A DNA stretch of 64,000 bases from Chamaea fasciata (taxonomy: Eukaryota > Chordata > Aves > Passeriformes > Sylviidae): NCBI GenBank assembly GCA_029207755.1, contig JARCOQ010000017.1, forward strand, positions 1 through 64,000, read 5' to 3'. This document shows positions 47,484 to 58,405 of this stretch, one piece after another. Positions within the stretch are counted from its first letter, which is position 1. Each line of letters starts with the position of its first letter. The position numbers and the translations under genes were made by a program. The notes under the pieces were generated by a model that saw only the letters and a program-made list of their open reading frames with translations, did not search any database and was not told where the DNA came from.

Positions 47484-48576
47484 CTACAAAACAGGAGAAC
47501 TTATGGGAATCGCCCAGAATCCCTGGACTTCCAGTTATTAAGAACCACAGCTGCAGCGAAAGGTGTACAAACGCTACTGCAAACCAGCAGGGCTGAGGAG
47601 ACGCAGGGATTTATTCCCGAGGGGACACAAGGATCCCTCAGCCAGCCAGGATTTCTCCCAGGCTCTTCCCACTGCTCTCTAAGGACACAAACAGCAGTTT
47701 TTCCCTCGAGTTCCCCTTTCCATCAATGCCAAGACTCGTGTTCTCCTCCAACCCCAGGTTCAGGAAGGAAAGTAGGAATATTATCACTGCACAGACTGTC
47801 CAGGAGGGTGTGACTGAGGCAGCAGCACCAGCTCCCACTCCACTGCTGCTCTGGATTCCTGAGCAGCTCCTTTCCATCCTGCCCTTCCCAGCACCATTCC
47901 CTGGGTGCCATGTCCACAGACACCTTCTCCATGCAGCTTAAAACCCACAGACACCAACAGAAAGGAGATCAAAAATCAATTCACATGTTGCTAGTCAGAG
48001 AGAATGGGAGAGGCCGAAAAATCTGCATTTATTTTAGAACACTAGAGCAATTTCTTCATGACCCTGACTATCAGTGATGGGCAGATAAACACCTTCTTTA
48101 ACTTACTACCTGCAAAAACATCAAGTTTCAAGTTTAGTAAAGATAAAATTTTGCTGCAAAAATAAAAGAGGTGGGATGCTGGTGTTAGTGCTTTAACCTT
48201 CGGACATTAGCGGCTATTTGTAAAACAAATTCATTATTGAAGCAGCTAACTTGAAAATAAGGGGTTTTTACAATAAAGTTGACCAAAAAAGAGTCTCAAA
48301 ATTAAGATATAGGCTGCACAAATATTTAAGAAAAAAAAAGGTGTCTTTCGTGCGTATAACCTGCCAGCCTCTCATGTTTTCAGTCCTTACCATTTATTTT
48401 TACCAAGGTGATGATTAAAACCTTGTCAAAAGCTCAAAAAAAAAAATTCCAGGACAAGGCAGGTGTTTTCCCAAGCACCCTCAGTGTGGAGCTGTGTCAG
48501 CCACAAGTGTTTGCTCCCGCAGCCCAGCCCGGAGCAGGCTCCAGCTGCTGCCCAGGGGGGTTACCAAGGGACTCAC

Positions 48577-48603
48577 CTGTTTGAAGCTGTAAACGCAGGT
48601 GGC
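48577..48603 (-). other. Candidate 27-nt microexon just outside the array
   Basis: Minus strand: TTGGCACTCCAGTGCAG acceptor, then 27 nt (frame ATCVYSFKQ), then GTGAGTCCC donor. Lies directly downstream of the last array copy of segment X1, which here has its own GTGAGAG donor. The signals are good but the exon is very short. Confidence 0.3.
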
Positions 48604-48645
48604 CTGCACTGGAGTGCCAATAAATGTGAAATGTGTGACTCTCAC

Positions 48646-48724
48646 CTTGAATAGCGATCGATCTTCTCAGGGGAGCCCCTCACCCAGGATGGGGGGCTCT
48701 GCCACGGATTTCATCTCTCCGCAT
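48646..48724 (-). other. Terminal copy of segment X1 with a new donor
   Basis: The left-most array copy of X1 keeps the acceptor GACTCTGTTTCAG. Because the array ends inside it, the usual donor (AAG before GTCAGT) is lost. Unique DNA adds ATCGATCGCTATTCAAG before GTGAGAG, a good donor, extending the segment to 79 nt. All three frames contain stops, so if used it is noncoding. Confidence 0.35.
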
Positions 48725-49627
48725 CTGAAACAGAGTCAGGACAAAAGTCAGAGTGCTGCAGGATACCTTGACAGCTCCAGACATCTTGTGGCAATCTAGG
48801 AATACCCTCTACAGTCTAACCACACCCCACATCACAAATTTCAAGCCCCCGGCACTATTACCCTCGTACCCCTACACCCAGACTGAGCAGCAAGGCAGAG
48901 CAGCTCCGGGCCAAACACACACCAACACCCGTGACACAGCACAGGACAAACGAGGGGACGCAACAGGGACAGAAAACTCTGGCAAGAAGAATGACCCTGA
49001 GGGTCCAGAGAACTCGGAATGAGATGACCGAGGTAAGATGGAAGGTGAGCTGGCCAGGCTCAGAGAACCCTGCAGGAACAAGATGCCATCGGGATGACTT
49101 ATCCCAAGAGACGCAGAGATGGATGCCCGAGAATCCTACGGTCAGAATCCTCCACCTGTCTTTGCATTCTCACAAGACCTAACCCGCCGGAATGGATCAG
49201 GGCGGTGCACGGCTGTCAATACAGCTCAGAACAAGACCTGAAAAGGCATCGGACTGGATACTTGTGAAGAGAGATGGATTCTGATGAGTGTCCGAGCAGC
49301 TGAGACAAAGGCACCCGGCTGAGGAGCACAGAGATCAGAAATGCTAAGACTGATGCCAGGGGTTTGGACAGGCCCCTGAAAGGACTAAAGGAAAAGACAA
49401 GACACCAAACAGACAGAGTGCACAAGAGACAAGTGACACAACACACACCAGGACTGCTCTGCCCTGCACACCTCAGCACTGACATGAAAAATGAGACTTT
49501 CCCTTCACGTAGCCTAAGGGGTCACATCTTGGTGCCCCCAACTCCAAATCTGACTTAAAAAACCCCTCCCGGTGATCCCTGCCCTGGCATCCTGCTTTCA
49601 TCCCCTCTGTGAGCCACAGCCCTCCAC

Positions 49628-49732
49628 TTATCTCTCAGGCATCCAGGGAGGCAAATCCCTGCCAGGTCCAAAGAAGGCCGCCTCTGCCTCAGGAAAATTC
49701 CTACTGTCGCCGGGCTGTCGTCTCTTAGTCAG
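49628..49732 (-). other. Array segment X6, open block after a strong acceptor
   Basis: Minus strand: TTTTTTTTGTTGTAG acceptor, then a frame starting LTKRRQPGDSRNFPEAEAAF and ending at TAA 35 codons on. Eight related copies exist in the array (three sequence types). Their shared core is LT(K/R)R-x-QP-x-D-x-R-x-F-x-E-x-EAAFFG; after FFG the frames diverge by one-base indels, and the B' copies (52,800-52,913) stay open for 64 codons. In unit 4 the frame is stopped after LTKRR. All X5-X6 joins would bring a stop into this frame, so if transcribed it is probably noncoding. Confidence 0.35.
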
Positions 49733-49809
49733 CTACAACAAAAAAAACCAAACATGAATGCGTGATCTTAGCAGCCCATCACCCAAAACCCGACAATTCT
49801 GCTACTCAC

Positions 49810-49888
49810 CGTCTCCTAAGCTTGCCTGTGTCCTCGGCCCCGCGCTTCAGCTGCGCTCAGAGGCCAACGCCGGCGTCGCAGGGTCTGC
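49810..49888 (-). other. Array segment X5 (79 nt), candidate exon
   Basis: Minus strand: CTTGTCTGCTCTTTACCCAG acceptor, a strong site, then GCAGACCCTGCGACGCCGG to CTTAGGAGACG before GTGAGT. All three frames contain a stop, so it is noncoding or terminal. A paralogous X5 end without the same acceptor occurs in the C portion (for example 51,497-51,540), where the donor GTGAGT is conserved. The intron to X6 is 77 nt. Confidence 0.4.
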
Positions 49889-49966
49889 CTGGGTAAAGAG
49901 CAGACAAGGTGACGTGGCAGCGCTGGAACTTGAGGGGACCCTCCCTCCTTCTCCTCCCTGACTCAC

Positions 49967-50007
49967 CTCAACTCCTCGGCCGTTATCCAAGCCTACCTGG
50001 ATGGGGC
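49967..50007 (-). other. Array segment X4 (41 nt), candidate exon
   Basis: Minus strand: CTTGATCTTCTCCTTGTGAAG acceptor region, then GCCCCATCCAGGTAGGC onward to GGAGTTGAG before GTGAGT, an ideal donor. An alternative acceptor CCCCATCCAG would give a 30-nt version. The open frame reads PIQVGLDNGRGVE. The intron to X5 is 78 nt (84 nt in units 2 and 4). Confidence 0.4.
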
Positions 50008-50068
50008 CTTCACAAGGAGAAGATCAAGGCTCCATCACAGACTCCTGGAATGCTCCCGGAGGGCTCAC

Positions 50069-50136
50069 GGGTGAGGTGACGCGGGTCTGTCGTCCCGTTG
50101 GTGAGAGGGGAGCTCGGCCTCCTGCGAGTGGACTCC
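50069..50136 (-). other. Array segment X3 (68 nt), candidate exon
   Basis: Minus strand: TTCTTGTGCGTTTTAG acceptor, then GGAGTCCACTCGCAGGAGG to CACCTCACCC before GTGAGC. Two frames are open (starting GVHSQEAELPSHQ and ESTRRRPSSPLTNG). The second joins X4 in frame but cannot be reached from X2 without a stop. The intron to X4 is 61 nt. Confidence 0.4.
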
Positions 50137-50226
50137 CTAAAACGCACAAGAACGGAGGCTTAGAGTTGCACCAGCGAGTGAGGCTTGAACAATAGCAACG
50201 GCTTCTGTCCACCCGTCACTGCTCAC

Positions 50227-50268
50227 CTCGCCCACGTCAGCTTGACTGCTGAGATCCGGCTTCACCAC
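50227..50268 (-). other. Array segment X2 (42 nt), candidate exon
   Basis: Minus strand: TTTGTCTTTATTTTTAG acceptor, 42 nt (frame VVKPDLSSQADVGE), then GTGAGC donor. Copies at 53,414-53,455, 56,594-56,635 and 58,286-58,327 have the same length and intact AG and GT. The only variation seen is a G/A change in the second codon region (GTGGTGAAG or GTGGTAAAG), which is synonymous in this frame. The intron to X3 is 90 nt. Confidence 0.45.
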
Positions 50269-50346
50269 CTAAAAATAAAGACAAAGAACAGAGCTGTAAC
50301 ACAGCCATCATTTACACCTCCCCTGCAAACAGAAACAGGGACTGAC

Positions 50347-50408
50347 CTTCTCAGGGGAGCCCCTCACCCAGGATGGGGGGCTCTGCCACAGATTTCATCT
50401 CTCTGCAT
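50347..50408 (-). other. Array segment X1 (62 nt), candidate exon
   Basis: Minus strand: acceptor TCCTGACTCTGTTTCAG, then ATGCAGAGAGATGAAATC onward to CCCCTGAGAAG before GTCAGT. An inner alternative donor is CCATCCTGG before GTGAGG (41 nt). Units 3-5 carry one more G in the G run, making it 63 nt. No frame stays open from X1 into X2, so coding use is unlikely. The intron to X2 would be 78 nt. Confidence 0.4.
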
Positions 50409-51720
50409 CTGAAACAGAGTCAGGACAAAAGTCAGAGTGCTGCAGGATACCTTGACAGCTCCACACATCTTGTGGCAATCTAGGAATACCCTCTACAGTC
50501 TAACCACACCCCACATCACAAATTTCAAGCCCCCGGCACTATTACCCTCGTACCCCTACACCCAGACTGAGCAGCAAGGCAGAGCAGCTCCGGGCCAAAC
50601 ACACACCAACACCCGTGACACAGCACAGGACAAACGAGGGGACGCAACAGGGACAGAAAACGCTGGGCAAGAAGAATGACCCTGAGGGTCCAGAGAACTC
50701 GGAATGAGATGACCGAGGTAAGATGGAAGGTGAGCTGGCCAGGCTCAGAGAACCCTGCAGGAACAAGATGCCATCGGGATGACTTATCCCAAGAGACGCA
50801 GAGATGGATGCCCGAGAATCCTACGGTCAGAATCCTCCACCTGTCTTTGCATTCTCACAAGACCTAACCCGCCGGAATGGATCAGGGCGGTGCACGGCTG
50901 TCAGTACAGCTCAGAACAAGACCTGAAAAGGCATCGGACTGGATGCTTGTGAAGAGAGATGGATTCTGATGAGTGTCCGAGCAGCTGAGACAAAGGCACC
51001 TGGCTGAGGAGCACAGAGATCAGAAATGCTAAGACTGATGCCAGGGGTTTTGACAGGCCCCTGAAAGGACTAAAGGAAAAGACAAGACACCAAACAGACA
51101 GAGTGCACAACAGACAAGTGACACAACACACACCAGGACTGCTCTGCCCTGCACACCTCAGCACTGACATGAAAAATGAGACTTTTCCTTCACGTAGCCT
51201 AAGGGGTCACATCTGGGACATCCCCAGCTCCAAACCCGACTCAAAAAAATCCCTCCCGCTGACCCCTGCCCTGGTACCCCGCTTTCATCCCCTCTGTGGC
51301 TCCAAGCCCTCCACTTATCTCTCAAATGTCTGGGGAGGTGAATCCACGCCAGGTGCCAAAGAAGGCCGCCTCTCCCTCAGAAAAATTCCTCCCGTCACTG
51401 GGCTGCTGTCTCCTAGTCAGCTACGATAAAGAAAACCAAATATCAAAGCATAATCTTAGCCGCACATCAGCCAAAACCCAGCAGCTCTGCTACTCACCGT
51501 CTCTTAAGCAGCACCGGGTCCTCGGGCCCCGTGCGTGCGTCAGCTGAGCTCGGAGGCCGACGCTCGCAGCGCCAAAGCCTTAGAGGCGTTACTGGCACCG
51601 AGCCCACCCACCGTGGCCTCCATTAGGGCTGTGAGCATCCCCGGTTAGAGCAGGACAGGAACGCAGGGTGGACATCCCCGGTGAACCTCAACCCTGTGGA
51701 CTCTGCCCCACCACGGTCAC

Positions 51721-52640
51721 TTCCTGCCTGGCCCTAGCTTAGGGCTACTGCCTGCACCTCTCAGGACTTCTGGCCTTGTCTTGCGTTAGGATTGCTGCCG
51801 GCACCTGCTCTCAGGGAAACGGTGTTGGCAGCAGCGCTGTGAGGGCCGGGATGCCTGTACTCTGACTTGTATCCTAGGCTGTACCCCTGATTTTCACTGT
51901 GTGTTCTCTAGTCCTTGAGTCCTTTACCTCAGCCTCTGTGTGTATCACTGTAACCTCCCCCCTTCTGAACCCTGCTTCTTCAGAGCCCTAGACCTTGCAG
52001 CCGGGGACGCTCTGCACCGTTAGGGTCCCAAGAGCTGTCCCGCACGCAGGACAGGTACATCCACAGTTGTTCCCTGCCTACCCTAAGAAACGTGGCCCTG
52101 AGACAGGGCAGAGGCTGACAGAGCCGAACTCTTTGCGGTGGCAAAAGGCACGAAGCCTTACCAACCGCCGCCTCGAGAGGGAATCAGGAGCACTTCCACC
52201 GGCTGCGGAGAGACAGGGAATCCCAGGGTGGGTGGGGCGGGAAACCCCCGTTATCCCCAGCCCTGTTGGATCCTGCTCCCCACTATCGCTTCCTGCCTGG
52301 CCCTAGCCTGACTGTGTCTGCACAGGTCAGAGCTTCTGGTGTGTTCCTGCACTAGGGCTGCTGCCTGCACCTGCTCTCAGGGGAAGTGTGCTGGTAGCAG
52401 TGCTGTGAGGGCCGCTACACCTGTACTCTGACTTGTATCCTAGCCTGCTCCCCTGAGTTTCACCGTGTGTCCTCTAGTCCTTGAGTCCTTTACCTCAGCC
52501 TCTGTGTGTGTGGCTACACCTCCCCCCTTCTAAACCCAACTTCTTTAGAGCCCTGCACCTCGCAGCCAGGCCTTCTGGCATTGTCCTGCATAAGGGCTCC
52601 TGCCTGTACCTGCACTCAGGGAAACGGGCATGTCTTTAGG
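51721..52640. repeat. Internal ~569-bp-spaced repeats within the long-unit C portion
   Basis: A ~280-bp stretch beginning TTCCTGCCTGGCCCTAGC (51,721-52,002) recurs at 52,290-52,568, and a third, partial copy follows (52,570-52,640, around GGCTCCTGCCTGTACCTG). Shared landmarks are CTGTACTCTGACTTGTATCC and CTTGAGTCCTTTACCTCAGC. Divergence between the internal copies is clearly greater than between array units, so this duplication predates array expansion. The same layout recurs in units 3 and 5. Confidence 0.8.
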
Positions 52641-53533
52641 GCTACTCCTTCGGGTCTGGGGTAGGGGTGGGGTCGGGCTGGTACACCTGTACTCTCAATT
52701 GGCACATCTTGGACATCCCTATCTCCACACCTGACTCAAAAACCCCTCCTGACAAGTCCTGACCCAGCACTCCACTTTCATCCCCTCTGTGGCTCTGAAC
52801 CCTCCACTTATCTCTTGGACGTCTGGGGATGAGAATCCACGCCGGGTGCCAAAGAAGGCCGCCTCTCCCTCAGGGAAACTCCTGCTGTCGCCGGGCTGTT
52901 GTCTCTTAGTCAGCTACAACAAAGAAAACCAAACATGAATGCGTGATCTTAGCAGCCCATCACCCAAAACCCGACAATTCTGCTACTCACTGTCTCCTAA
53001 GCTTGCCTGTGTCCTCGGCCCCGCGCTTCAGCTGCGCTCAGAGGCCAACGCCGGCGTCGCAGGGTCTGCCTGGGTAAAGAGCAGACAAGGTGACGTGGCA
53101 GCGCTGGAACTTGAGGGGACCCTCCCTCCTCCTCCTTCTCCTCCCTGACTCACCTCAACTCCTCGGCCGTTATCCAAGCCTACCTGGATGGGGCCTTCAC
53201 AAGGAGAAGATCAAGGCTCCATCACAGACTCCTGGAATGCTCCCTGAGGGCTCACGGGTGAGGTGACGCGGGTCTGTCGTCCCGTTGGTGAGAGGGGAGC
53301 TCGGCCTCCTGCGAGTGGACTCCCTAAAACGCACAATAACGGAGGCTTAGAGTTGCACCAGCGAGTGAGGCTTGAACAATAGCAACGGCTTCTGTCCACG
53401 AGTCACTGCTCACCTCGCCCACGTCAGCTTGACTGCTGAGATCCGGCTTTACCACCTAAAAATAAAGACAAAGAACAGAGCTGTAACACAGCCATCATTT
53501 ACACCTCCCCTGCAAACAGAAACAGGGACTGAC

Positions 53534-56500
53534 CTTCTCAGGGGAGCCCCCTCACCCAGGATGGGGGGCTCTGCCACAGATTTCATCTCTCTGCATCTGA
53601 AACAGAGTTTGGACAAAAGTCAGAGTGCTGCAGGATACCTTGACAGCTCCACACATCTTGTGGCAATCTAGGAATACCCTCTACAGTCTAACCACACCCC
53701 ACATCACAAATTTCAAGCCCCCAGGACTATTACCCTCGTACCCCTACACCCAGACTGAGCAGCAAGGCAGAGCAGCTCCGGGCCAAACACACACCAACAC
53801 CCGTGACACAGCACAGGACAAACGAGGGGACGCAACAGGGACAGAAAACTCTGGCAAGAAGAATGACCCTGAGGGTCCAGAGAACTCGGAATGAGATGAC
53901 CGAGGTAAGATGGAAGGTGAGCTGGCCAGGCTCAGAGAACCCTGCAGGAACAAGATGCCATCGGGATGACTTATCCCAAGAGACGCAGAGATGGATGCCC
54001 GAGAAACCTACGGTCAGAATCCTCCACCTGTCTTTGCATTCTCACAAGACCTAACCCGCCGGAATGGATCAGGGCGGTGCACGGCTGTCAGTACAGCTCA
54101 GAACAAGACCTGAAAAGGCATCGGACTGGATGCTTGTGAAGAGAGATGGATTCTGATGAGTGTCCGAGCAGCTGAGACAAAGGCACCTGGCTGAGGAGCA
54201 CAGAGATCAGAAATGCTAAGACTGATGCCAGGGGTTTGGACAGGCCCCTGAAAGGACTAAAGGAAAAGACAAGACACCAAACAGACAGAGTGCACAACAG
54301 ACAAGTGACACAACACACACCAGGACTGCTCTGCCCTGCACACCTCAGCACTGAGATGAAAAATGAGACTTTTCCTTCACGTAGCCTAAGGGGTCACATC
54401 TGGGACATCCCCAGCTCCAAACCCAACTCGAAAAATCCCTCCCGCTGACCCCTGCCCTGGTACCCCGCTTTCATCCCCTCTGTGGCTCCAAGCCCTCCAC
54501 TTATCTCTCAAATGTCTGGGGAGGTGAATCCACGCCAGGTGCCAAAGAAGGCCGCCTCTCCCTCAGAGAAATTCCTCCCGTCACTGGGCTGCCGTCTCCC
54601 AGTCAGCTACAATAAAGAAAACCATATATCAAAGCATAATCTTAGCTGCACATCAGCCAAAACCCAGCAGCTCTGCTACTCACCGTCTCTTAAGCAGCAC
54701 CGGGTCCTCGGGCCCCGTGCGTGCTTCAGCTGAGCTCGGAGGCCGACGCTCGCAGCGCCAAAGCCTTAGAGGCGTTACTGGCACCGAGCCCACCCACCGT
54801 GGCCTCCATTAGGGCTGTGAGCATCCCCGGTTAGAGCAGGACAGGAACGCAGGGTGGACATCCCCGGTGAACCTCAACCCTGTGGACTCTGCCCCACCAC
54901 TGTCACTTCCTGCCTGGCCCTAGCTTAGGGCTACTGCCTGCACCTCTCAGGACTTCTGGCCTTGTCTTGCGTTAGGATTGCTGCCGGCACCTGCTCTCAG
55001 GGAAACGGTGTTGGCAGCAGCGCTGTGAGGGCCGGGATGCCTGTACTCTGACTTGTATCCTAGGCTGTACCCCTGATTTTCACTGTGTGTTCTCTAGTCC
55101 TTGAGTCCTTTACCTCAGCCTCTGTGTGTATCACTGTAACCTCCCCCCTTCTGAACCCTGCTTCTTCAGAGCCCTAGACCTTGCAGCCGGGGACGCTCTG
55201 CACCGTTAGGGTCCCAAGAGCTGTCCCGCACGCAGGACAGGTACATCCACAGTTGTTCCCTGCCTACCCTAAGAAACGTGGCCCTGAGACAGGGCAGAGG
55301 CTGACAGAGCCGAACTCTTTGCGGTGGCAAAAGGCACGAAGCCTTACCAACCGCCGCCTCGAGAGGGAATCAGGAGCACTTCCACCGGCTGCGGAGAGAC
55401 AGGGAATCCCAGGGTGGGTGGGGCGGGAAACCCCCGTTATCCCCAGCCCTGTTGGATCCTGCTCCCCACTATCGCTTCCTGCCTGGCCCTAGCCTGACTG
55501 TGTCTGCACAGGTCAGAGCTTCTGGTGTGTTCCTGCACTAGGGCTGCTGCCTGCACCTGCTCTCAGGGGAAGTGTGCTGGTAGCAGTGCTGTGAGGGCCG
55601 CTACACCTGTACTCTGACTTGTATCCTAGCCTGCTCCCCTGAGTTTCACCGTGTGTCCTCTAGTCCTTGAGTCCTTTACCTCAGCCTCTGTGTGTGTGGC
55701 TACACCTCCCCCCTTCTAAACCCAACTTCTTTAGAGCCCTACACCTCGCAGCCAGGCCTTCTGGCATTGTCCTGCATAAGGGCTCCTGCCTGTACCTGCA
55801 CTCAGGGAAACGGGCATGTCTTTAGGGCTACTCCTTCGGGTCTGGCGTAGGGGTGGGGTCGGGCTGGTACACCTGTACTCTCAATTGGCACATCTTGGAC
55901 ATCCCTATCTCCAAACCTGACTCAAAAACCCCTCCTGACAAGTCCTGACCCAGCACTCCACTTTCATCCCCTCTGTGGCTCTGAACCCTCCACTTATCTC
56001 TTGGACGTCTGGGGATGAGAATCCACGCCGGGTGCCAAAGAAGGCCGCCTCTCCCTCAGGGAAACTCCTGCTGTCGCCGGGCTGTTGTCTCTTAGTCAGC
56101 TACAACAAAGAAAACCAAACATGAATGCGTGATCTTAGCAGCCCATCACCCAAAACCCAACAATTCCGCTACTCACCGTCTCCTAAGCTTGCCTGTGTCC
56201 TCGGCCCCGCGCTTCAGCTGCGCTCAGAGGCCAACGCCGGCGTCGCAGGGTCTGCCTGGGTAAAGAGCAGACAAGGTGACGTGGCAGCGCTGGAACTTGA
56301 GGGGACCCTCCCTCCTTCTCCTCCCTGACTCACCTCAACTCCTCGGCCGTTATCCAAGCCTACCTGGATGGGGCCTTCACAAGGAGAAGATCAAGGCTCC
56401 ATCACAGACTCCTGGAATGCTCCCGGAGGGCTCACATGTGAGGTGACGCGGGTCTGTCGTCCCGTTGGTGAGAGGGGAGCTCGGCCTCCTGCGAGTGGAC

Positions 56501-56713
56501 TCCCTAAAACGCACAAGAACGGAGGCTTAGAGTTGCACCAGCGAGTGAGGCTTGAACAATAGCAACGGCTTCTGTCCACCCGTCACTGCTCACCTCGCCC
56601 ACGTCAGCTTGACTGCTGAGATCCGGCTTCACCACCTAAAAATAAAGACAAAGAACAGAGCTGTAACACAGCCATCATTTACACCTCCCCTGCAAACAGA
56701 AACAGGGACTGAC
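53534..56713 (-). repeat. Large tandem array, unit 3 (long form, 3,180 bp)
   Basis: Nearly identical to unit 2. X2 lies at 56,594-56,635. The X3 donor context changes from CACCC to CACAT before GTGAGC, leaving GT intact. The intron between X4 and X5 is 6 bp shorter than in units 2 and 4. Confidence 0.93.
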
Positions 56714-58405
56714 CTTCTCAGGGGAGCCCCCTCACCCAGGATGGGGGGCTCTGCCACAGATTTCATCTCTCTGCATCTGAAACAGAGTCAGGACAAAAGT
56801 CAGAGTGCTGCAGGATACCTTGACAGCTCCACACATCTTGTGGCAATCTAGGAATACCCTCTACAGTCTAACCACACCCCACATCACAAATTTCAAGCCC
56901 CCAGGACTATTACCCTCGTACCCCTACACCCAGACTGAGCAGCAAGGCAGAGCAGCTCCGGGCCAAACACACACCAACACCCGTGACACAGCACAGGACA
57001 AACGAGGGGACGCAACAGGGACAGAAAACTCTGGGCAAGAAGAATGACCCTGAGGGTCCAGAGAACTCGGAATGAGATGACCGAGGTAAGATGGAAGGTG
57101 AGCTGGCCAGGCTCAGAGAACCCTGCAGGAACAAGATGCCATCGGGATGACTTATCCCAAGAGACGCAGAGATGGATGCCCGAGAATCCTACGGTCAGAA
57201 TCCTCCACCTGTCTTTGCATTCTCACAAGACCTAACCCGCCGGAATGGATCAGGGCGGTGCACGGCTGTCAGTACAGCTCAGAACAAGACCTGAAAAGGC
57301 ATCGGACCGGATGCTTGTGAAGAGAGATGGATTCTGATGAGTGTCCGAGCAGCTGAGACAAAGGCACCTGGCTGAGGAGCACAGAGATCAGAAATGCTAA
57401 GACTGATGCCAGGGGTTTGGACAGGCCCCTGAAAGGACTAAAGGAAAAGACAAGACACCAAACAGACAGAGTGCACAACAGACAAGTGACACAACACACA
57501 CCAGGACTGCTCTGCCCTGCACACCTCAGCACTGAGATGAAAAATGAGACTTTCCCTTCATGTAGCCTAAGGGGTCACATCTTGGTGCCCCCAACTCCAA
57601 ATCTGACTTAAAAAACCCCTCCCGGTGATCCCTGCCCTGGCATCCTGCTTTCATCCCCTCTGTGAGCCATAGCCCTCCACTTATCTCTCAGGCATCCAGG
57701 GAGGCAAATCCCTGCCAGGTCCAAAGAAGGCCGCCTCTGCCTCAGGAAAATTCCTGCTGTCGCCGGGCTATCGTCTCTTAGTCAGCTACAACAAAAAAAA
57801 CCAAACATGAATGCGTGATCTTAGCAGCCCATCACCCAAAACCCGACAATTCTGCTACTCACTGTCTCCTAAGCTTGCCTGTGTCCTCGGCCCCGTGCTT
57901 CAGCTGCGCTCAGAGGCCAACGCCGGCGTCGCAGGGTCTGCCTGGGTAAAGAGCAGACAAGGTGACGTGGCAGCGCTGGAACTTGAGGGGACCCTCCCTC
58001 CTCCTCCTTCTCCTCCCTGACTCACCTCAACTCCTCGGCCGTTATCCAAGCCTACCTGGATGGGGCCTTCACAAGGAGAAGATCAAGGCTCCATCACAGA
58101 CTCCTGGAATGCTCCCTGAGGGCTCACGGGTGAGGTGACGCGGGTCTGTCGTCCCGTTGGTGAGAGGGGAGCTCGGCCTCCTGCGAGTGGACTCCCTAAA
58201 ACGCACAAGAACGGAGGCTTAGAGTTGCACCAGCGAGTGAGGCTTGAACAATAGCAACGGCTTCTGTCCACCCGTCACTGCTCACCTCGCCCACGTCAGC
58301 TTGACTGCTGAGATCCGGCTTTACCACCTAAAAATAAAGACAAAGAACAGAGCTGTAACACAGCCATCATTTACACCTCCCCTGCAAACAGAAACAGGGA
58401 CTGAC
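56714..58405 (-). repeat. Large tandem array, unit 4 (short form, 1,692 bp)
   Basis: Lacks the 1.5-kb C portion, like unit 1, and carries the same X6 variant as unit 1. X2 at 58,286-58,327. X6 has a premature stop here (CTA on plus at 57,768-57,770, TAG on minus). Confidence 0.93.

Larger units (their letters stand above)
46346..48645. other. Flank with ordinary composition, no complete gene recognised
   Basis: Non-repetitive DNA of moderate GC between the A-rich tract and the 3.18-kb array. Minus-strand splice-like signals define candidate exons at 47,261-47,483, 47,064-47,099 and 48,577-48,603, annotated separately. The remainder (46,346-47,063 and 47,484-48,576) shows only short unsupported frames. 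Confidence 0.5.
48663..50346 (-). repeat. Large tandem array, unit 1 (short form, 1,684 bp)
   Basis: First of five head-to-tail units, counted from CTTCTCAGGGGAGCC. It comprises a ~0.87-kb A segment (to about 49,530) followed by the short B segment with splice-bounded blocks X6, X5, X4, X3 and X2. Open frames in A on both strands are not conserved: single-base indels between units (GAAAACTCTGGCAAG versus GAAAACGCTGGGCAAG) shift the plus-strand frames. The unit shares no sequence with the minisatellite domain. Confidence 0.93.
50347..53533 (-). repeat. Large tandem array, unit 2 (long form, 3,187 bp)
   Basis: Same A segment, then a ~1.5-kb insertion relative to unit 1 (about 51,216-52,700) that starts with a second version of X6 and continues into a CT-rich stretch with its own internal repeats. 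It then returns to a third version of X6 and blocks X5-X2 (X2 at 53,414-53,455). The last exonic base of X5 changes from G to A (ACTCACTGTCTCC) while the GT donor is kept. Confidence 0.93.

Noticed and set aside
48931..49182. Plus-strand frame in the array A segment (repeated in other units)
   Set aside because: A one-base difference (CTGGCAAG versus CTGGGCAAG) breaks the frame in units 2 and 4, so it is not a conserved coding sequence.
51995..52306. 103-codon plus-strand frame, the same in three long units
   Set aside because: No ATG start and no family. Identity is explained by recent duplication of the whole unit.
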